From positions 61,368-125,367 of the forward strand of contig NZ_FMXO01000015.1 of the NCBI RefSeq assembly GCF_900104215.1: a stretch of DNA of 64,000 nt. Direction: 5' to 3'. The stretch is from Desulfonatronum thiosulfatophilum (GTDB lineage: Bacteria; Desulfobacterota; Desulfovibrionia; Desulfovibrionales; Desulfonatronaceae). The notes beneath the pieces are model-generated. The model did no database searches. It worked only from the letters and a program-made list of their open reading frames with translations, and was not told the origin of the DNA. Below are positions 27,139 to 37,798 of this stretch, piece by piece. Within the stretch, counting starts at the first letter, position 1. Each line of letters begins with the position of its first letter. A program made the translations under genes and the position numbers.

Positions 27139-28497
27139 TCATGCGGCATGTGTATCGTGACGCGGAAGATAATCTTCGGGAACAATGCCATACAGGCGAG
27201 CCGAGTTTTTCCCGAAAATCATGTTCTTCACGTTGCCGTCCGCCGGCCCCAGCGGTTCGAAGCCGTGCTGCTTCTGGACCGTCTCGGGAATCTCGAACCG
27301 GCGCAGGGCCTCGATCTGCCATTGCGGCGATCCGAACCAGACCGAATCCGTGCCCCAGCAGACATGATCCGCGCCCATGTTTTTGATCAACGTCCCGAGT
27401 ATCCCGGCGCACAGATGCGGATGCGCCACGCTGGTCGCCGCGAAAACGGCGCCCAGTTCAGCATAGACGTTGGTTACGCCGTACTTCTCCGGGATCTCGG
27501 ATAGATCCGTGACCCATTTGATCCGTCCGGTTCGCTGGAAATCGTCCACATCCTGAACTATGGGCACCACCCGTTCAATGGCGGAATGGTAGATGATGAA
27601 ATTCAAATCCGGCCAGTCCCGGGCCGCCTGCCCCACATCGTCCACATTGGCGTAGGCAACCAGTTCCGGGGACAGTTTCTGCTCATATCCCACGGGCAGC
27701 AGGCCCTTGTGGATGCAGATGTTCCGGATTCCGGCCTTCTGGATCTTTTCGTAGGCCGGATAGACAAGTTTCTCATCGTCCAGCCGCCACGGATACTCGG
27801 ATTCGCCCACCGGGTCGCCGATGGTGTAGCCCTTGATGGCATCGGGCTTGAGTTCAAGGGACTTATCCAGCTCCTCCTCCCAGCCCGGCTGTCCGGGGGT
27901 GATAACCGCGTGACCCAGCAGGGAACGTTTGCCGGTGCGCGAATTGACCTTCTCGCGCGTTGCCAGGGCCTGCTCGTTGGTCAGGAACCAGCCTTCCTTG
28001 TCGTCGCTGGGAGCGTTGCTCAGCACGGCGCAGGTGGTCTGACTTTCAACAAAGACTTCCCGATAGAAATTTTCAAACAGCAAATCCTCTAAGTCATGCT
28101 TCTCGTCGTCCAGCTTCGGATTCCAGTCGTCCGCCGCCCGGCGCAACGCAAGCAGGTTTTCGGGTTCGGGAAATTCTTCATGGAGATAATGGACCTGGAC
28201 GTCGAAAATGAACTGGTTCGCGTAGCGTTCGATCTGATCCCGCGCCAAGTCGGGATCGGATGCTTCGGCGGAGTTCACGAGGAAAAAATGGCCGAAGACG
28301 GAGTTCAAGGCCAAAAACGAGGCGGCAAGCCCCATCTGGCTCTTGAGAAAATCCCGCCGCGTCATGCCCAGACGCGCGCCATGACGCTCGGCCAAGCGGT
28401 TCAGCTCGGAAACAACAGCCTTGGAGCCATATCTTCCGGATACGAACAGCCGGTTCTCATCATCGTGTTGAATCGGGGCGCATTTATTCCATTTCAT
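27139..28497 (-). CDS. Amidohydrolase-2 family protein with twin-arginine motif
   Basis: A 452-residue TIM-barrel metal hydrolase (amidohydrolase_2 type) with the segments FIFDVQVHYLHEE, ICIHKGLLPVG, FIIYHSAIE and CWGTDSVWF, which supply the usual metal and catalytic positions. TRRDFLK at about 45-51 followed by a hydrophobic stretch (GLAASFLALNSVFG) looks like a Tat export signal with an unusually long n-region. The ATG at 28497 is chosen because TGAGGACATTGCC precedes it; a shorter start inside the frame at the RR motif is possible. The substrate is unknown. Decarboxylase-type members of the family are an alternative. Confidence 0.8.
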   Translation of the reverse strand: MKWNKCAPIQHDDENRLFVSGRYGSKAVVSELNRLAERHGARLGMTRRDFLKSQMGLAASFLALNSVFGHFFLVNSAEASDPDLARDQIERYANQFIFDVQVHYLHEEFPEPENLLALRRAADDWNPKLDDEKHDLEDLLFENFYREVFVESQTTCAVLSNAPSDDKEGWFLTNEQALATREKVNSRTGKRSLLGHAVITPGQPGWEEELDKSLELKPDAIKGYTIGDPVGESEYPWRLDDEKLVYPAYEKIQKAGIRNICIHKGLLPVGYEQKLSPELVAYANVDDVGQAARDWPDLNFIIYHSAIERVVPIVQDVDDFQRTGRIKWVTDLSEIPEKYGVTNVYAELGAVFAATSVAHPHLCAGILGTLIKNMGADHVCWGTDSVWFGSPQWQIEALRRFEIPETVQKQHGFEPLGPADGNVKNMIFGKNSARLYGIVPEDYLPRHDTHAA

Positions 28498-28710
28498 GGC
28501 AATGTCCTCATACATGTGTCTTGGAGACTCACTCTGGATTGATACCGTGAGATGAACAAAGTTTTGCGGGACACGGCAAACGAACAGGAAGCATCTCGCC
28601 TTGACGAATCGATGCTTCCTGTTCTCCCACACTACCCTCGCTGCACGTGAACCGACCCCGCGGCGATCAGGTCGAGTCGCCTGTTCGTCGTGACCGGAGT
28701 CGGGCCGTCA

Positions 28711-29103
28711 TCACATTTTCGCGCTGACTGTTTCCCGTTCCCGGAACGGGATATGATGTTTCACTTTCCTGGCTTCCGCGACCTCCTCTTCGGGCTCGAT
28801 GAGCTGCGCCAAAAGCAGGTAAACAAGATCCGCGATGGATCGCCCTTCCTCGGACAGGAGAAAGAGATGAATGTCTTCAAGGGAGGCAAAGGTGATGGCC
28901 CCGTTGAAGACCTTTTCTTCCGATATTCCGTTGTGACTCAAAATGATGCCCAGGATGTATGCGCCGGCCACGGTATGATACAGGGCCAGCTGCAACCGGG
29001 TGGAGCTGTTCACCGTCCGGTTTTCATCATCCACCGAGGCCAGCATAACTCCGGTAAATACAAGGTCGTCGAGATTCATGCGTTTGATTCTATATTCCTG
29101 CAT
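28711..29103 (-). CDS. Conserved hypothetical protein
   Basis: A 130-residue soluble protein. The ATG at 29103 has an excellent GGAGGGGAC site, and the frame further upstream does not. The sequence has a run of alternating strands and helices (DLVFTGVMLASVDDENR, LALYHTVAGAYILGIILSH) and an acidic C-terminal third. No family is recognised. It stands alone upstream of the amidohydrolase, about 210 bases apart. Confidence 0.6.
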   Translation of the reverse strand: MQEYRIKRMNLDDLVFTGVMLASVDDENRTVNSSTRLQLALYHTVAGAYILGIILSHNGISEEKVFNGAITFASLEDIHLFLLSEEGRSIADLVYLLLAQLIEPEEEVAEARKVKHHIPFRERETVSAKM

Positions 29104-29142
29104 TGTCCCCTCCATTAAAAGTATCTGATATGTTGCACCCAT

Positions 29143-29485
29143 GCCCTCACATGAACGGCATGGCCGGGACGTCGCCTCGTCCGTACTTTCCTCAATCCCG
29201 CACCCTGCTCCGAGCTGCCCGATTCCCGAAGCCTCCCATCACACCTTGTCTGGGAACCTCCGCGGGACTGAGTCCGCAATGAACATATCAAAAACAATGC
29301 CAGGATGTTTACCAATCTTATCTTTGGGAATTATTATTATTCTTGCTTGAAAATTCTTATGGTCTGATGAAATTGCAATCCATTCCTGAAAATTGAGAAA
29401 GTGTTTCTTAATAATCAAGAACGAAATCATGTTGATGAAAAATGCTCTTCCGACTCGAGCGAAGGCGGTCGGGGGAAGAGAAGTT
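29143..29485. other. Intergenic region without a gene
   Basis: AT-richer than its neighbours and without a convincing frame. It probably holds the promoter of the hypothetical gene at 28711-29103. No repeat was recognised before the hairpin element begins at 29486. Confidence 0.5.
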
Positions 29486-29696
29486 GAACCGCCCGCTTCG
29501 CTTAAGGCGCAGAGGACGCCAAGAAGAATTTTGACTTCCGCTGGAAAGATGCGGAAGTCAAAAGGGCTTCACGCCTGACGGCGAAGCGAGACCACCCCGA
29601 CAGGGGTGAGGCAATCCTTTTGAAAAGCAGTTCTTTCCCTGCTTTCCAAATGTTTTCCCTTGGCGTCCTCCGCGCCTTAAGCGAAGCGAGCGGTTC
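29486..29696. repeat. Hairpin element family, copy B (full length)
   Basis: A 211-base element with terminal inverted repeats (GAACCGCCCGCTTCGCTTAA and its complement) and four internal hairpins: GACTTCCGC/GCGGAAGTC, TTCACGCC/GGCGAA, CACCCC/GGGGTG and GGAAAGCAG/CTGCTTTCC (with small variations). It lies just downstream of the sod terminator. There is no conserved reading frame. Confidence 0.92.
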
Positions 29697-29731
29697 AATA
29701 TTCCTACCCTCCTGCCCCACCCGGATGAAAC

Positions 29732-29767
29732 AAAAAAAGCAGGAAGGCCCCGGGAACCTTCCTGCTT
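29732..29767 (-). terminator. Intrinsic terminator of the superoxide dismutase gene
   Basis: AGCAGGAAGG pairs with CCTTCCTGCT across a short GC-rich loop, followed on the minus strand by a run of seven U (the A-run at 29732-29738). It lies 26 bases past the sod stop. Confidence 0.9.
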
Positions 29768-29792
29768 CTGACTTGTGGAATTGCTGTGAATT

Positions 29793-30407
29793 CTAGCGCA
29801 TGTTTTCCAGCGCGAATTCCCAGTTCAGCAGTTTGTCGATCACCGCCTCGACGTATTTCGGGCGTAGATTCTGGTAGTCCAGGTAGTAGGCGTGTTCCCA
29901 GACATCGATGGTCAAAAGCGGCTTGAGGCCCTGGGTGAAGGGCACCTTGGCGTTGGACGTTTTCATCACCTTGAGCCCGTCCCCGTCATATACCAGCCAA
30001 GCCCAGCCGCTGCCGAACTGGGAAACGGCGGCTTCGGAAAGCCCTGTTTTGAAGTCCTCGAAGCTTCCGAAAGACCCTTCGATTTTCTCCATCAATGCGT
30101 TTGAAGGCATCCCGCCGCCATTGGGCTTCAAGCTTTTCCAGAAAAACTGGTGATTCCAGACCTGGGCCGCATTGTTGAATATCTTGGACTTGTCTTCCTT
30201 GCCGTCCGTATCCCGGATGATTTCCTCCAGGGACTTGTTCACGTACTCGGTCCCGGAAATCAGTTTATTCAGGGTGTCCACGTATTTCTGGTGATGCTTG
30301 CCGTGATGAAACTGCAGGGTCTTGGCGGAAATCACGGGTTCCAGGGCGTCTTCCGGATACGGCAGGGGCATCAATGTGAATGATGATTGTGCAGGGGATT
30401 TTTCCAT
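29793..30407 (-). CDS. sodB: Fe/Mn superoxide dismutase
   Basis: A 204-residue enzyme that dismutates superoxide. Metal ligands are visible: His in [17 protein letters not shown], His in [11 protein letters not shown], and Asp/His in [11 protein letters not shown]. The active-site [10 protein letters not shown] block is present. The start at 30407 follows AAAAGGAGCG. The frame continues upstream to 30845 but without a start signal, and those codons overlap the BON gene. No export signal is seen, so it is probably cytoplasmic. Metal choice (Fe or Mn) cannot be fixed by eye. Confidence 0.94.
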   Translation of the reverse strand: MEKSPAQSSFTLMPLPYPEDALEPVISAKTLQFHHGKHHQKYVDTLNKLISGTEYVNKSLEEIIRDTDGKEDKSKIFNNAAQVWNHQFFWKSLKPNGGGMPSNALMEKIEGSFGSFEDFKTGLSEAAVSQFGSGWAWLVYDGDGLKVMKTSNAKVPFTQGLKPLLTIDVWEHAYYLDYQNLRPKYVEAVIDKLLNWEFALENMR

Positions 30408-30522
30408 TTCTCGCTCCTTTTCATAAAAATTATCAAAACGTGGATGGTTCAGAATCGTTTGATACGGTCGCTGGCCGAGGTTCGTCGGATTAGACTGCCG
30501 CAGGGCGGTTCGCGAACCGCCC

Positions 30523-31023
30523 CTACTGGACCTGAATGGTCGATCTGACCTCGCGCACGTTCGGCGTGTCCAGAGCCAGGGCCATGGCCCGGCCGATGAA
30601 TTCCTGAGCGCCCACCGTACCGGACAGATGGACGCGTCCCTCGTTGGTGGACACGGCGATGTCGAACACCGAAAGACCCGGATCACCGGCAATCCTGGCG
30701 TTGATTTCCGAGGTGATTCTTTCGTCAATGGCTGCGCCGAATTGTACTTCGTCGGCGTCAGGTGTTCGCCGGACCACTTCCCCATTGTCGGCAAGTTCGT
30801 CCTGAATATCCTCGACCCGCACCCGCCAGGCTTCCATCCTGGCATGATATTCCTGTCCGGCCTGATCCTCGGCGGTGATCGCTCGTCCCGGTTCCATGCC
30901 CGGAGGAGTTGTGCGTTCTTCCGTGGGTTGCATGATCGGGGCCGGTTCGTCCGCGGTTAAGAACCAGATCACGCCCACAACCACCAGCGCGCCGATGATC
31001 AAAAAAATGATCGTTTTTTTCAT
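30523..31023 (-). CDS. BON-domain protein with N-terminal membrane anchor
   Basis: A 166-residue protein with a TM or signal helix ([18 protein letters not shown], residues 4-22), a Pro-rich linker, an Asp/Glu-rich middle and a C-terminal BON domain (about 100-166, with [16 protein letters not shown] and [19 protein letters not shown]). BON domains bind membranes or phospholipid and occur in osmotic-stress proteins such as OsmY. The ATG at 31023 follows GGAGGCGAAC. The gene precedes sod on the same strand. Confidence 0.85.
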   Translation of the reverse strand: MKKTIIFLIIGALVVVGVIWFLTADEPAPIMQPTEERTTPPGMEPGRAITAEDQAGQEYHARMEAWRVRVEDIQDELADNGEVVRRTPDADEVQFGAAIDERITSEINARIAGDPGLSVFDIAVSTNEGRVHLSGTVGAQEFIGRAMALALDTPNVREVRSTIQVQ

Positions 31024-31102
31024 GAGTTCGCCTCCTTGTTTGGTTGGACTGAGAATATTGAGCAAGTTTCGTCAGCTATAAGTATAAGGTATTGGTAAAG
31101 TT

Positions 31103-31316
31103 GAACCGCCCGCTTCGCTCAAGGCGCGGAGGTCGCCAAGAAGAAAAGATTTTTGTCTTCCGCTGGAAAGATGCGGAAGACAAAAGGCTTCACGCCTGAC
31201 GGCGAACCTAACATCACCCCGACAGGGGTGAGGCAAATCTTTTTGGAAGCAGTCTTTCCCTGCTTTCCAAAAATGTTTTTCTTGGCGTCCTCCGCGCCTT
31301 GAGCGAAGCGGGCGGT
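31103..31316. repeat. Hairpin element family, copy C (full length)
   Basis: A 214-base copy in the same orientation as copy B, with the same four hairpins. The first stem reads GTCTTCCGC/GCGGAAGAC rather than GACTTCCGC/GCGGAAGTC, a compensatory change. It lies 14 bases past the lactate permease stop and about 80 bases upstream of the BON gene start. Confidence 0.92.
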
Positions 31317-31330
31317 TCAATTCTTCAGAT

Positions 31331-32980
31331 TCACCCAAACCCCATCCCGACCACCACCCATCCAAGCACGCCCGCCAGCAAGGCATAGCCCACGGCAATG
31401 GGCGCGATCTTGCGGATTACGATGCCTTCCTTGCCCAGCAAACCGACTGTCGTCAGTACGGCCACCACGTTGTGCACGCAGATCATGTTCCCTGCCGCGC
31501 CGCCCACGGCCTGCAGCGCGAGTACCGGCGCCACCTGCAGCCCGCTCTGGACCGCCGTGTCATGCTGGAGCACGCCGAACATGATGTTGGACACCGTATT
31601 GCTGCCGGAAATGAACGTACCCAGAGCGCCCACCAGAGGGGCGATCAGATACCAGCTCTGGCCCGTGACGTCCGCGGCCGCCTTGGCCACCGTGATGATC
31701 ATCGAGTCCCGGCCGTCCGCGCCGCCGGAATTCATCATCACGTAAACCATGATCAGGGCGGCGATCAGGGCCACGGCCGCGGAGCCGATCATGGACGCCG
31801 TCTTCTTCCAGGCCGTGATCACGCCCTGTCGATTCATCCCGTGCATCAGAGGAATCACCAGGGCGATCAGGACAAAGGGGATGATCCCGGGATTATATAA
31901 TGGTGCAAATGTCGCGCCGATGCCCGTGCCCAGGAGATCTTCCGATCCCACGCTCCATTGCCGCAGCCGTTCGGAAATGCCCAGGTATTCGATCCGGGTC
32001 GCGAGCAGCAGCAATCCGACCACGACATAGGGCGACCAGGCCAGCCACCAACTCATGGTCGGTCCTTCGCCGGTCCCGGCGCCGGCTTCAATCTTGCCCT
32101 GCCAGGTGTCCGGCCAGTCCTGTTTGTCCGGAAAATCCCAGGTTTCCCTGGGCTGCAAAAATCCTCTGGAAACGGCAAACAAGAAGATGGGCAAGGCGAT
32201 CAGCGCGCCCAGCAGGGCCGGAAGTTCAGGGCCGAAGAACCAGGCCACCAGCATCTGGGGGACCGTGAACACGATCCCGGCAAACAAGGCCAGCAACCAA
32301 ACATCCCGCCCTTTCCGGAACGATCCGTCCACCATTCTGGTCATCAGCAGGACCATCACCAGGGGGATGAACGTCCCCAGGGCCAGATGCAGCAGGCCCA
32401 CCCGGGCGGCGATGGCGTGCAGGAAGTCATTGAAGGCCATGCCCTCGGGCAGGCTGACCACGTCGCGGATCGCCTCGAATCCGCCGTGAATGGGCACGCC
32501 CACCGCGCCGAAAGAAACGGATGCGCTGTCCGCGACCAGGGTCAGGATCGCGGCCAGCAGCGGCGGGAACCCCATGCCCATCAGCAGAGGCGCGGCCACC
32601 GCGGCCGGCGTTCCGAATCCGGCCGCGCCCTCCAGAAACGATCCGAACAGCCAGGCAATGATCAGGACCTGCACCCGCCGATCCGTGGAAAGCGAGGCCA
32701 TGGACCGGGAAATGCCGTCCATGCCGCCGCTCTTTTTCATCAACTGCAAAATCAGGATGGCGCCGAAGACAATGATCAGGATGTCCACGGCGTTGATAAT
32801 CCCTGCCGCGCCGGCCGCCGCCAGATCCTGCAACGACATGTTCCAGACGCCCACCGCAATCACAACGGCCACAAGCGCCCCCACGGGCATGGCCCTGCTC
32901 GACGGCCACATGAAGCCGACCATCAGGACGGCCACCGTCACAATGGGCAGGAGCGCCACCAGAGGCATGATCAAATCCAT
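31331..32980 (-). CDS. lctP: L-lactate permease (LctP family)
   Basis: A 549-residue inner-membrane transporter with about 13 hydrophobic segments. LctP signatures include [39 protein letters not shown] and [20 protein letters not shown]. It imports lactate, or glycolate in some relatives, by proton symport. Lactate is the classic electron donor of sulfate reducers, which supports the taxonomic reading. It is monocistronic here, divergent from transketolase with two 12-mer tracts in between. Confidence 0.93.
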   Translation of the reverse strand: MDLIMPLVALLPIVTVAVLMVGFMWPSSRAMPVGALVAVVIAVGVWNMSLQDLAAAGAAGIINAVDILIIVFGAILILQLMKKSGGMDGISRSMASLSTDRRVQVLIIAWLFGSFLEGAAGFGTPAAVAAPLLMGMGFPPLLAAILTLVADSASVSFGAVGVPIHGGFEAIRDVVSLPEGMAFNDFLHAIAARVGLLHLALGTFIPLVMVLLMTRMVDGSFRKGRDVWLLALFAGIVFTVPQMLVAWFFGPELPALLGALIALPIFLFAVSRGFLQPRETWDFPDKQDWPDTWQGKIEAGAGTGEGPTMSWWLAWSPYVVVGLLLLATRIEYLGISERLRQWSVGSEDLLGTGIGATFAPLYNPGIIPFVLIALVIPLMHGMNRQGVITAWKKTASMIGSAAVALIAALIMVYVMMNSGGADGRDSMIITVAKAAADVTGQSWYLIAPLVGALGTFISGSNTVSNIMFGVLQHDTAVQSGLQVAPVLALQAVGGAAGNMICVHNVVAVLTTVGLLGKEGIVIRKIAPIAVGYALLAGVLGWVVVGMGFG

Positions 32981-33136
32981 GAAAAATCACCTTTCATGGA
33001 TACGAACCTATTGTTGGAGGTGAAATAATGGCAATGAGGGAAATCCTGTATTTTCTTTTGCGTGCGTCTCCGGAAATACGGAGTTGACCTGATGTCGGGG
33101 GATTTGGATCGGGAATAGGATGTGGAGGCGAAATCA

Positions 33137-33237
33137 ATTTCGATTGCGATTTCGATTTCGATAGTTGTTAGATGGGGTGTTGGATGGGCGGAAGGTGTGA
33201 TTTGGATTCGATTTCGATTGCGATTTCGATTACGATT
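33137..33237 (-). repeat. Two 12-mer tracts (reverse orientation)
   Basis: CGATTTCGATTGCGATT-type units at about 33137-33164 and 33199-33237, both in the same orientation, lie in the divergent gap between lctP and the transketolase gene. The second ends about 60 bases before the transketolase start. Confidence 0.8.
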
Positions 33238-33296
33238 TAGTTGAATTGGTTTGAGGATGGGTTGCAATCGAAAATGCTGAGCCACAAGGAGAAAAC

Positions 33297-35156
33297 ATGG
33301 ACAAAGTTGATGCAAGACTCACGGAAATCGCCCATTACCTGCGCGTACTGATCCTGCAAAGCACTACGGAGGCGGGTTCGGGGCATCCGACATCGTCCCT
33401 TTCCGCCGTGGAACTCATGGCCGGGCTGATGTTCGGCGAGAGCGCAGAGGGCAAGCCGTTTTTCCGGTTCGATCCCAACGATCCCAAGCACCCCAACAAC
33501 GACCGGCTGATCTTCTCCAAGGGCCACGCATCCCCCCTCTTCTATTCCCTCTGGGCCGCGGCTGGCCAACTGAGCCTCAACGACATGCTGACCTACCGCA
33601 AGCTGGACAGTCCCCTGGAGGGGCATCCCACTCCGCGTTTCGCATTTACCGAGGCGGCAACCGGTTCCCTGGGTCAGGGCCTGGGCGTGGGCGTGGGCAT
33701 GGCCTTGAACGCCAAATACCTGGACAAGCTGCCCTACCGCACTTTTGTCCTGCTGGGCGACAGCGAGATGACCGAAGGATCGCAGTGGGAGGCCGTCCAG
33801 ATCGCGGCTCACTACAAGCTGAACAATCTGGTGGGCATTCTGGACGTGAACAGACTCGGTCAGCGCGGCGAAACCATGTACGGACACGACATCGAGAGCT
33901 ATGCCCGCCGGGTGGAAGCATTCGGGTGGGAGACGATCCTGGTCCAAGACGGACATGATTTCCAGCAGGTCATTCCAGCGCTCACCGACGCCCTGAACGC
34001 GCAAAAACCGTTGATGATCATCGCCCGGACCTTCAAGGGCAAGGGCGTGCCCCTGATGGAGAACCTGGACGACTGGCACGGGAAGCCTTTGAACGCGGAA
34101 CAGGGCAAACAGGCCCTGCGGGAACTGGGGCACGCCACAGCCGATGCCCCGGCACGCCTGGCGGAGCCGGAACGCCTTCAACCCGCGAAATCCGATCCCC
34201 AGAAGCTGGAGGACCCCGCGTATGAAGCCGGCGGGCAGGAGGCAACCCGGGTGGCCTACGGCCGGGCCCTGGCCCGTCTTGGCGCGGCGCATCCCGAACT
34301 GGTGGTTCTGGACGCCGAGGTCAGCAACTCCACCATGGCGGACATCTTCCGCAAAAAATTTCCGGACCGGTTCTTCGAGATGTACGTGGCCGAGCAGAAC
34401 ATGGTTTCCACGGGGTTGGGCCTGGCAGTGCGGGGCAAGCTGGTCTTCGTGTCCACCTTTGCCGCGTTCCTGGTCCGGGCCTACGATCAGGTGCGCATGG
34501 CCCGGTACTCCGACGCCAATCTCAAATTCTGCGGCTCCCATGCCGGAGTGTCCATCGGCGAGGACGGGCCGTCCCAGATGGGGCTGGAAGACATCGCCTT
34601 TTTCCGGACCATCCTGGACAGCGTCGTACTCTACCCCTCTGACGCCATGAGCACCGAACGGCTGGTGGAAGAAGCCGCGCGGCATCACGGCATGGTCTAC
34701 CTGCGCACCACCCGGGCCAAGACGCCGCTTCTCTACGATGCCCGGGAAACTTTTCCCATCGGCGGCTGCAAAGTGCTGCGCGAAAGCTCCGCGGACCGCG
34801 CCACCCTGGTCGCGGCGGGCATCACCCTGCACGAGGCTCTCAAGGCGGCGGACACGCTGCAAAAACAGGGCATCTCGGTGCGGGTCATCGACCTGTACAG
34901 CGTCAAGCCCCTGGATGAAGAGACCCTGCGCCGGGCGGCGAAGGAAACCGGCGTGATCATCACCGTGGAGGACCATGCGGCCCAGGGCGGAATCGGCGAA
35001 GCCGTGCTCAGCGCGGTGGCCGCAACCCCATGCCTCGTGCACAAGCTGGCCGTGACCCGGCTCCCCCGCAGCGGCACGCCGCGGGAACTGCTGGAACTGG
35101 AAAACATCGATGAAAAGGCCGTGGTGCGCGCCGTGCAGGGGTTGGTCGCATCATGA
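33297..35156 (+). CDS. tkt: Transketolase
   Basis: A 619-residue single-chain transketolase of the pentose phosphate pathway. Features are GSGHPTSSLSAVELMAGL, SKGHASPLFYSLWA, the TPP-binding GDSEMTEGSQWEA with downstream DVNRLGQRG, and the pyrimidine domain EQNMVSTGLGLAVRGK. The start follows CACAAGGAG. Its stop overlaps the ftsH start (ATGA), so the two are translationally coupled. The length is slightly below the 660 residues of E. coli-type enzymes and closer to archaeal/animal-type transketolases. Confidence 0.93.
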   Translation: MDKVDARLTEIAHYLRVLILQSTTEAGSGHPTSSLSAVELMAGLMFGESAEGKPFFRFDPNDPKHPNNDRLIFSKGHASPLFYSLWAAAGQLSLNDMLTYRKLDSPLEGHPTPRFAFTEAATGSLGQGLGVGVGMALNAKYLDKLPYRTFVLLGDSEMTEGSQWEAVQIAAHYKLNNLVGILDVNRLGQRGETMYGHDIESYARRVEAFGWETILVQDGHDFQQVIPALTDALNAQKPLMIIARTFKGKGVPLMENLDDWHGKPLNAEQGKQALRELGHATADAPARLAEPERLQPAKSDPQKLEDPAYEAGGQEATRVAYGRALARLGAAHPELVVLDAEVSNSTMADIFRKKFPDRFFEMYVAEQNMVSTGLGLAVRGKLVFVSTFAAFLVRAYDQVRMARYSDANLKFCGSHAGVSIGEDGPSQMGLEDIAFFRTILDSVVLYPSDAMSTERLVEEAARHHGMVYLRTTRAKTPLLYDARETFPIGGCKVLRESSADRATLVAAGITLHEALKAADTLQKQGISVRVIDLYSVKPLDEETLRRAAKETGVIITVEDHAAQGGIGEAVLSAVAATPCLVHKLAVTRLPRSGTPRELLELENIDEKAVVRAVQGLVAS

Positions 35157-37033
35157 ACCATGGTCCCCGCGGAAAACATCACGGTCCGGAAGGACAGAAC
35201 CAGATGGATGAAAAGACGAAGTTTCTGATCTGGTACGTCGTCTTCGCCATTATCGGGATCCTGATCCTCAATCAGCTCATTGTGGCCCAGTACGCCCCCC
35301 AGGACATCCCCTACAGCGAATTCCTGGATGCTTTGGACGAGGGCCGGATCGTGGAAGTTTCCATCACCGGGGACCAGATCGAGGGCCTGATGCTGGTTCG
35401 GGACGATCCGGACACGGACATTCGGTTCACCACCTTCCGGGTGGAGCCGGAATTGTCGGAGAAACTTCTCGAACAGGGCGTGACCTTTGTCGGCCGGCCG
35501 GAGCGGACCTTTTTCCGGGATCTGCTGGCCTGGGTCATCCCGCTGATGCTTTTTCTGGGAATCTGGGTTCTGATCATGCGCCGGATGTCCGCCGGGGCCG
35601 GATTCATGAACATCGGCCAGAGCAAGGCCAAGGTCTACCTGGAAAAGGACATCAAGATCACCTTCGAGGACGTGGCCGGGGTGGACGAGGCCAAGGAGGA
35701 ACTGCGGGAAGTTGTGGATTTCCTCAAGAATCCCGAACCGTTTCGTCGTCTCGGCGGCCGGATGCCCAAGGGCGTTCTGCTGGTCGGCCCTCCCGGAACG
35801 GGCAAAACCCTGCTGGCCAAGGCCGTGGCCGGCGAGGCCGGGGTGCCCTTTTTCAGCATCAGCGGCTCGGATTTCATCCAGATGTTCGTCGGGGTGGGCG
35901 CGGCCCGGGTGCGGGACATGTTCAAACAGGCCCGGGAAACCGCGCCCTGCATCATCTTCGTGGATGAACTCGACGCCGTGGGCAAGGCCCGGGCCGGCGC
36001 GGGCGGATTCGGCGGCGGCCATGAGGAGCGCGAACAGACCCTGAACCAGTTGTTGTCGGAAATGGACGGTTTCGATCCCCGGGAAGGGATCATCATCCTG
36101 GCCGCGACCAACCAGCCCGAGACCCTGGACCCGGCCCTGCTGCGGGCCGGACGGTTCGACCGCAACGTCCTGGTGGACAAGCCGGACTTCAGGGGCCGCA
36201 TCGAGATCCTGAAATTGCACGCCAAGAAGATCAAGCTGTCCGACAACGTGGACCTGGAGACCATCGCCCGGATGACGCCCGGCTTTTCCGGGGCGGATCT
36301 GGCCAACGTGATCAACGAAGCCGCCCTGCTGGCCACCCGCAAAAACAAGGAAGAAGTGGAAATGCCGGAGCTGGAAGAGGCCGTGGACCGCACCATTGCC
36401 GGACTGGCCAAAAAGAACCGGGTCATCAATCCCAAGGAAAAGAAGATCGTGGCCTACCATGAAACCGGCCACGCCCTGGTCGCCGCGTTCACTCCGGGCG
36501 CGGACAAGGTCAAAAAGATCACCATCGTTCCCCGCGGCATCGGCGCCCTGGGCTATACGCAGCAGTTGCCAACCGAGGACAGGTACCTGATGACCCGCCA
36601 GGAACTCCAGGGCAAAATCGACGTGCTCCTGGGCGGTCGGATCACCGAAGCCCTGGTCTTCGAAGAAGTGTCCACCGGCGCCCAGAACGACCTGCAGCGG
36701 GCCACGGACATTGCCCGGGCCATGGTTTCGGAACTGGGCATGGGCAAGACTTTGGGCCTGTCCACCTATCCGAGGCAACGCCGCCCAGTCTTCCTGGATT
36801 CGGAGCACTCGCCCTTCCAGGGCAAGGAATACAGCGAGTCCACTGCCGCGCAACTGGACGTGGAAGTCAAGGATCTCTTGAGCGAACGGGAGTCCGTGGT
36901 GCGGAAACTGTTGTCCGAACACCTGGAAACCCTGCATAGGGTTGCCGAACACCTCCTGGAGAAGGAAGTCCTGGACGAAAAGGAGTTCAACGCGCTCATC
37001 GAGCCCCCCCCTCCCCCACCACCCAATTCCTGA
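35153..37033 (+). CDS. ftsH: ATP-dependent zinc metalloprotease FtsH
   Basis: A 626-residue membrane-anchored AAA+ protease for membrane-protein quality control. Two TM segments (about 24-44 and 123-143) flank the periplasmic part. Walker A GPPGTGKT is near 211, the pore loop reads [13 protein letters not shown], the second region of homology is [15 protein letters not shown], and the zinc site is HETGH near 435. The C-terminus ends in a run of seven prolines. The first ATG overlaps the transketolase stop; a second ATG at 35204 (MDEKTKF) is also plausible. The position between tkt and pcm is unusual for ftsH and suggests a second copy in the genome (inference). Confidence 0.94.
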   Translation: MNHGPRGKHHGPEGQNQMDEKTKFLIWYVVFAIIGILILNQLIVAQYAPQDIPYSEFLDALDEGRIVEVSITGDQIEGLMLVRDDPDTDIRFTTFRVEPELSEKLLEQGVTFVGRPERTFFRDLLAWVIPLMLFLGIWVLIMRRMSAGAGFMNIGQSKAKVYLEKDIKITFEDVAGVDEAKEELREVVDFLKNPEPFRRLGGRMPKGVLLVGPPGTGKTLLAKAVAGEAGVPFFSISGSDFIQMFVGVGAARVRDMFKQARETAPCIIFVDELDAVGKARAGAGGFGGGHEEREQTLNQLLSEMDGFDPREGIIILAATNQPETLDPALLRAGRFDRNVLVDKPDFRGRIEILKLHAKKIKLSDNVDLETIARMTPGFSGADLANVINEAALLATRKNKEEVEMPELEEAVDRTIAGLAKKNRVINPKEKKIVAYHETGHALVAAFTPGADKVKKITIVPRGIGALGYTQQLPTEDRYLMTRQELQGKIDVLLGGRITEALVFEEVSTGAQNDLQRATDIARAMVSELGMGKTLGLSTYPRQRRPVFLDSEHSPFQGKEYSESTAAQLDVEVKDLLSERESVVRKLLSEHLETLHRVAEHLLEKEVLDEKEFNALIEPPPPPPPNS

Positions 37034-37042
37034 TCAAACCCC

Positions 37043-37106
37043 CAATCGCAATCGAAATCGCTATCGCAATCGCAATCGAAATCGCAATCGAAATCGCAAT
37101 CGAAAA
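37043..37106 (+). repeat. 12-mer tract (forward) inside an operon gap
   Basis: About five units of AATCGAAATCGC type lie between ftsH and pcm, which are otherwise separated by only 92 bases. The tract is therefore transcribed in the operon. Confidence 0.85.
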
Positions 37107-37125
37107 AACTCCCAAGGAACCCAAC

Positions 37126-37764
37126 ATGCAAGATCATGATCAGGCCAGAAAACGAATGGTCGAGGAACAGATCGCGGCTCGTGGAATCAGCGATCCTCGG
37201 ATCCTGCAGGCCATGCGCACTGTCCCCAGACACCGCTTCGTGGAACCCCGGGACGAGCACCTCGCCTACACGGACCAGCCCCTGCCCATTGGCCACCACC
37301 AGACCATTTCCCAGCCGTACATCGTGGCGGTAATGACCGAGGCCCTTGAACTCGAGGATGAAGACAAGGTGCTGGAAATCGGCACCGGCAGCGGCTACCA
37401 AGCCGCGGTGCTGGCGGAACTGGCAACGCAGGTCTACACCGTGGAAAAGGTCGAGCCGCTGCTGGCGCGTGCCAAATCGGTTCTTGAGGAACTGGGGTAC
37501 GACAACGTGTTCTGCAAGCTGCACAACGGCACCCTGGGCTGGCCGGAATACGCTCCCTACGACGCCGTTCTGGTAACGGCCGGAGCTCCTGGAGTACCCC
37601 AGCCCCTGATCGATCAACTGGCCGAGGGCGGCCGGATGATTATTCCCGTAGGCGACCAGGCGCACCAGGAACTGATCAAGGTGACCAAGAATCAGGGACG
37701 CATCGAGCGACAGGAACTCGGCGGCTGCCGCTTCGTGCCGCTGCTCGGGGAGCACGGGTGGTAG
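37126..37764 (+). CDS. pcm: Protein-L-isoaspartate O-methyltransferase
   Basis: A 212-residue SAM-dependent enzyme that repairs isoaspartyl damage in proteins. The N-terminal helix and MRTVPRHRFV block, the substrate motif GHHQTISQPYIVA, the SAM site LEIGTGSGYQAAVLA (about 82-96) and a VTAGAPGVPQPLIDQL segment are all present. It is third in the tkt-ftsH-pcm group, and its upstream gap contains a repeat tract. With ftsH it makes a protein-quality pair. Confidence 0.94.
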   Translation: MQDHDQARKRMVEEQIAARGISDPRILQAMRTVPRHRFVEPRDEHLAYTDQPLPIGHHQTISQPYIVAVMTEALELEDEDKVLEIGTGSGYQAAVLAELATQVYTVEKVEPLLARAKSVLEELGYDNVFCKLHNGTLGWPEYAPYDAVLVTAGAPGVPQPLIDQLAEGGRMIIPVGDQAHQELIKVTKNQGRIERQELGGCRFVPLLGEHGW

Positions 37765-37798
37765 GGTTTGATGTCGGGGTGCGCATGTTGCTTGCACT

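Noticed and set aside
29793..30845. 350-codon frame extending superoxide dismutase upstream
   Set aside because: The extra codons have no start signal and overlap the BON gene; SOD begins at 30407 with a good ribosome-binding site.
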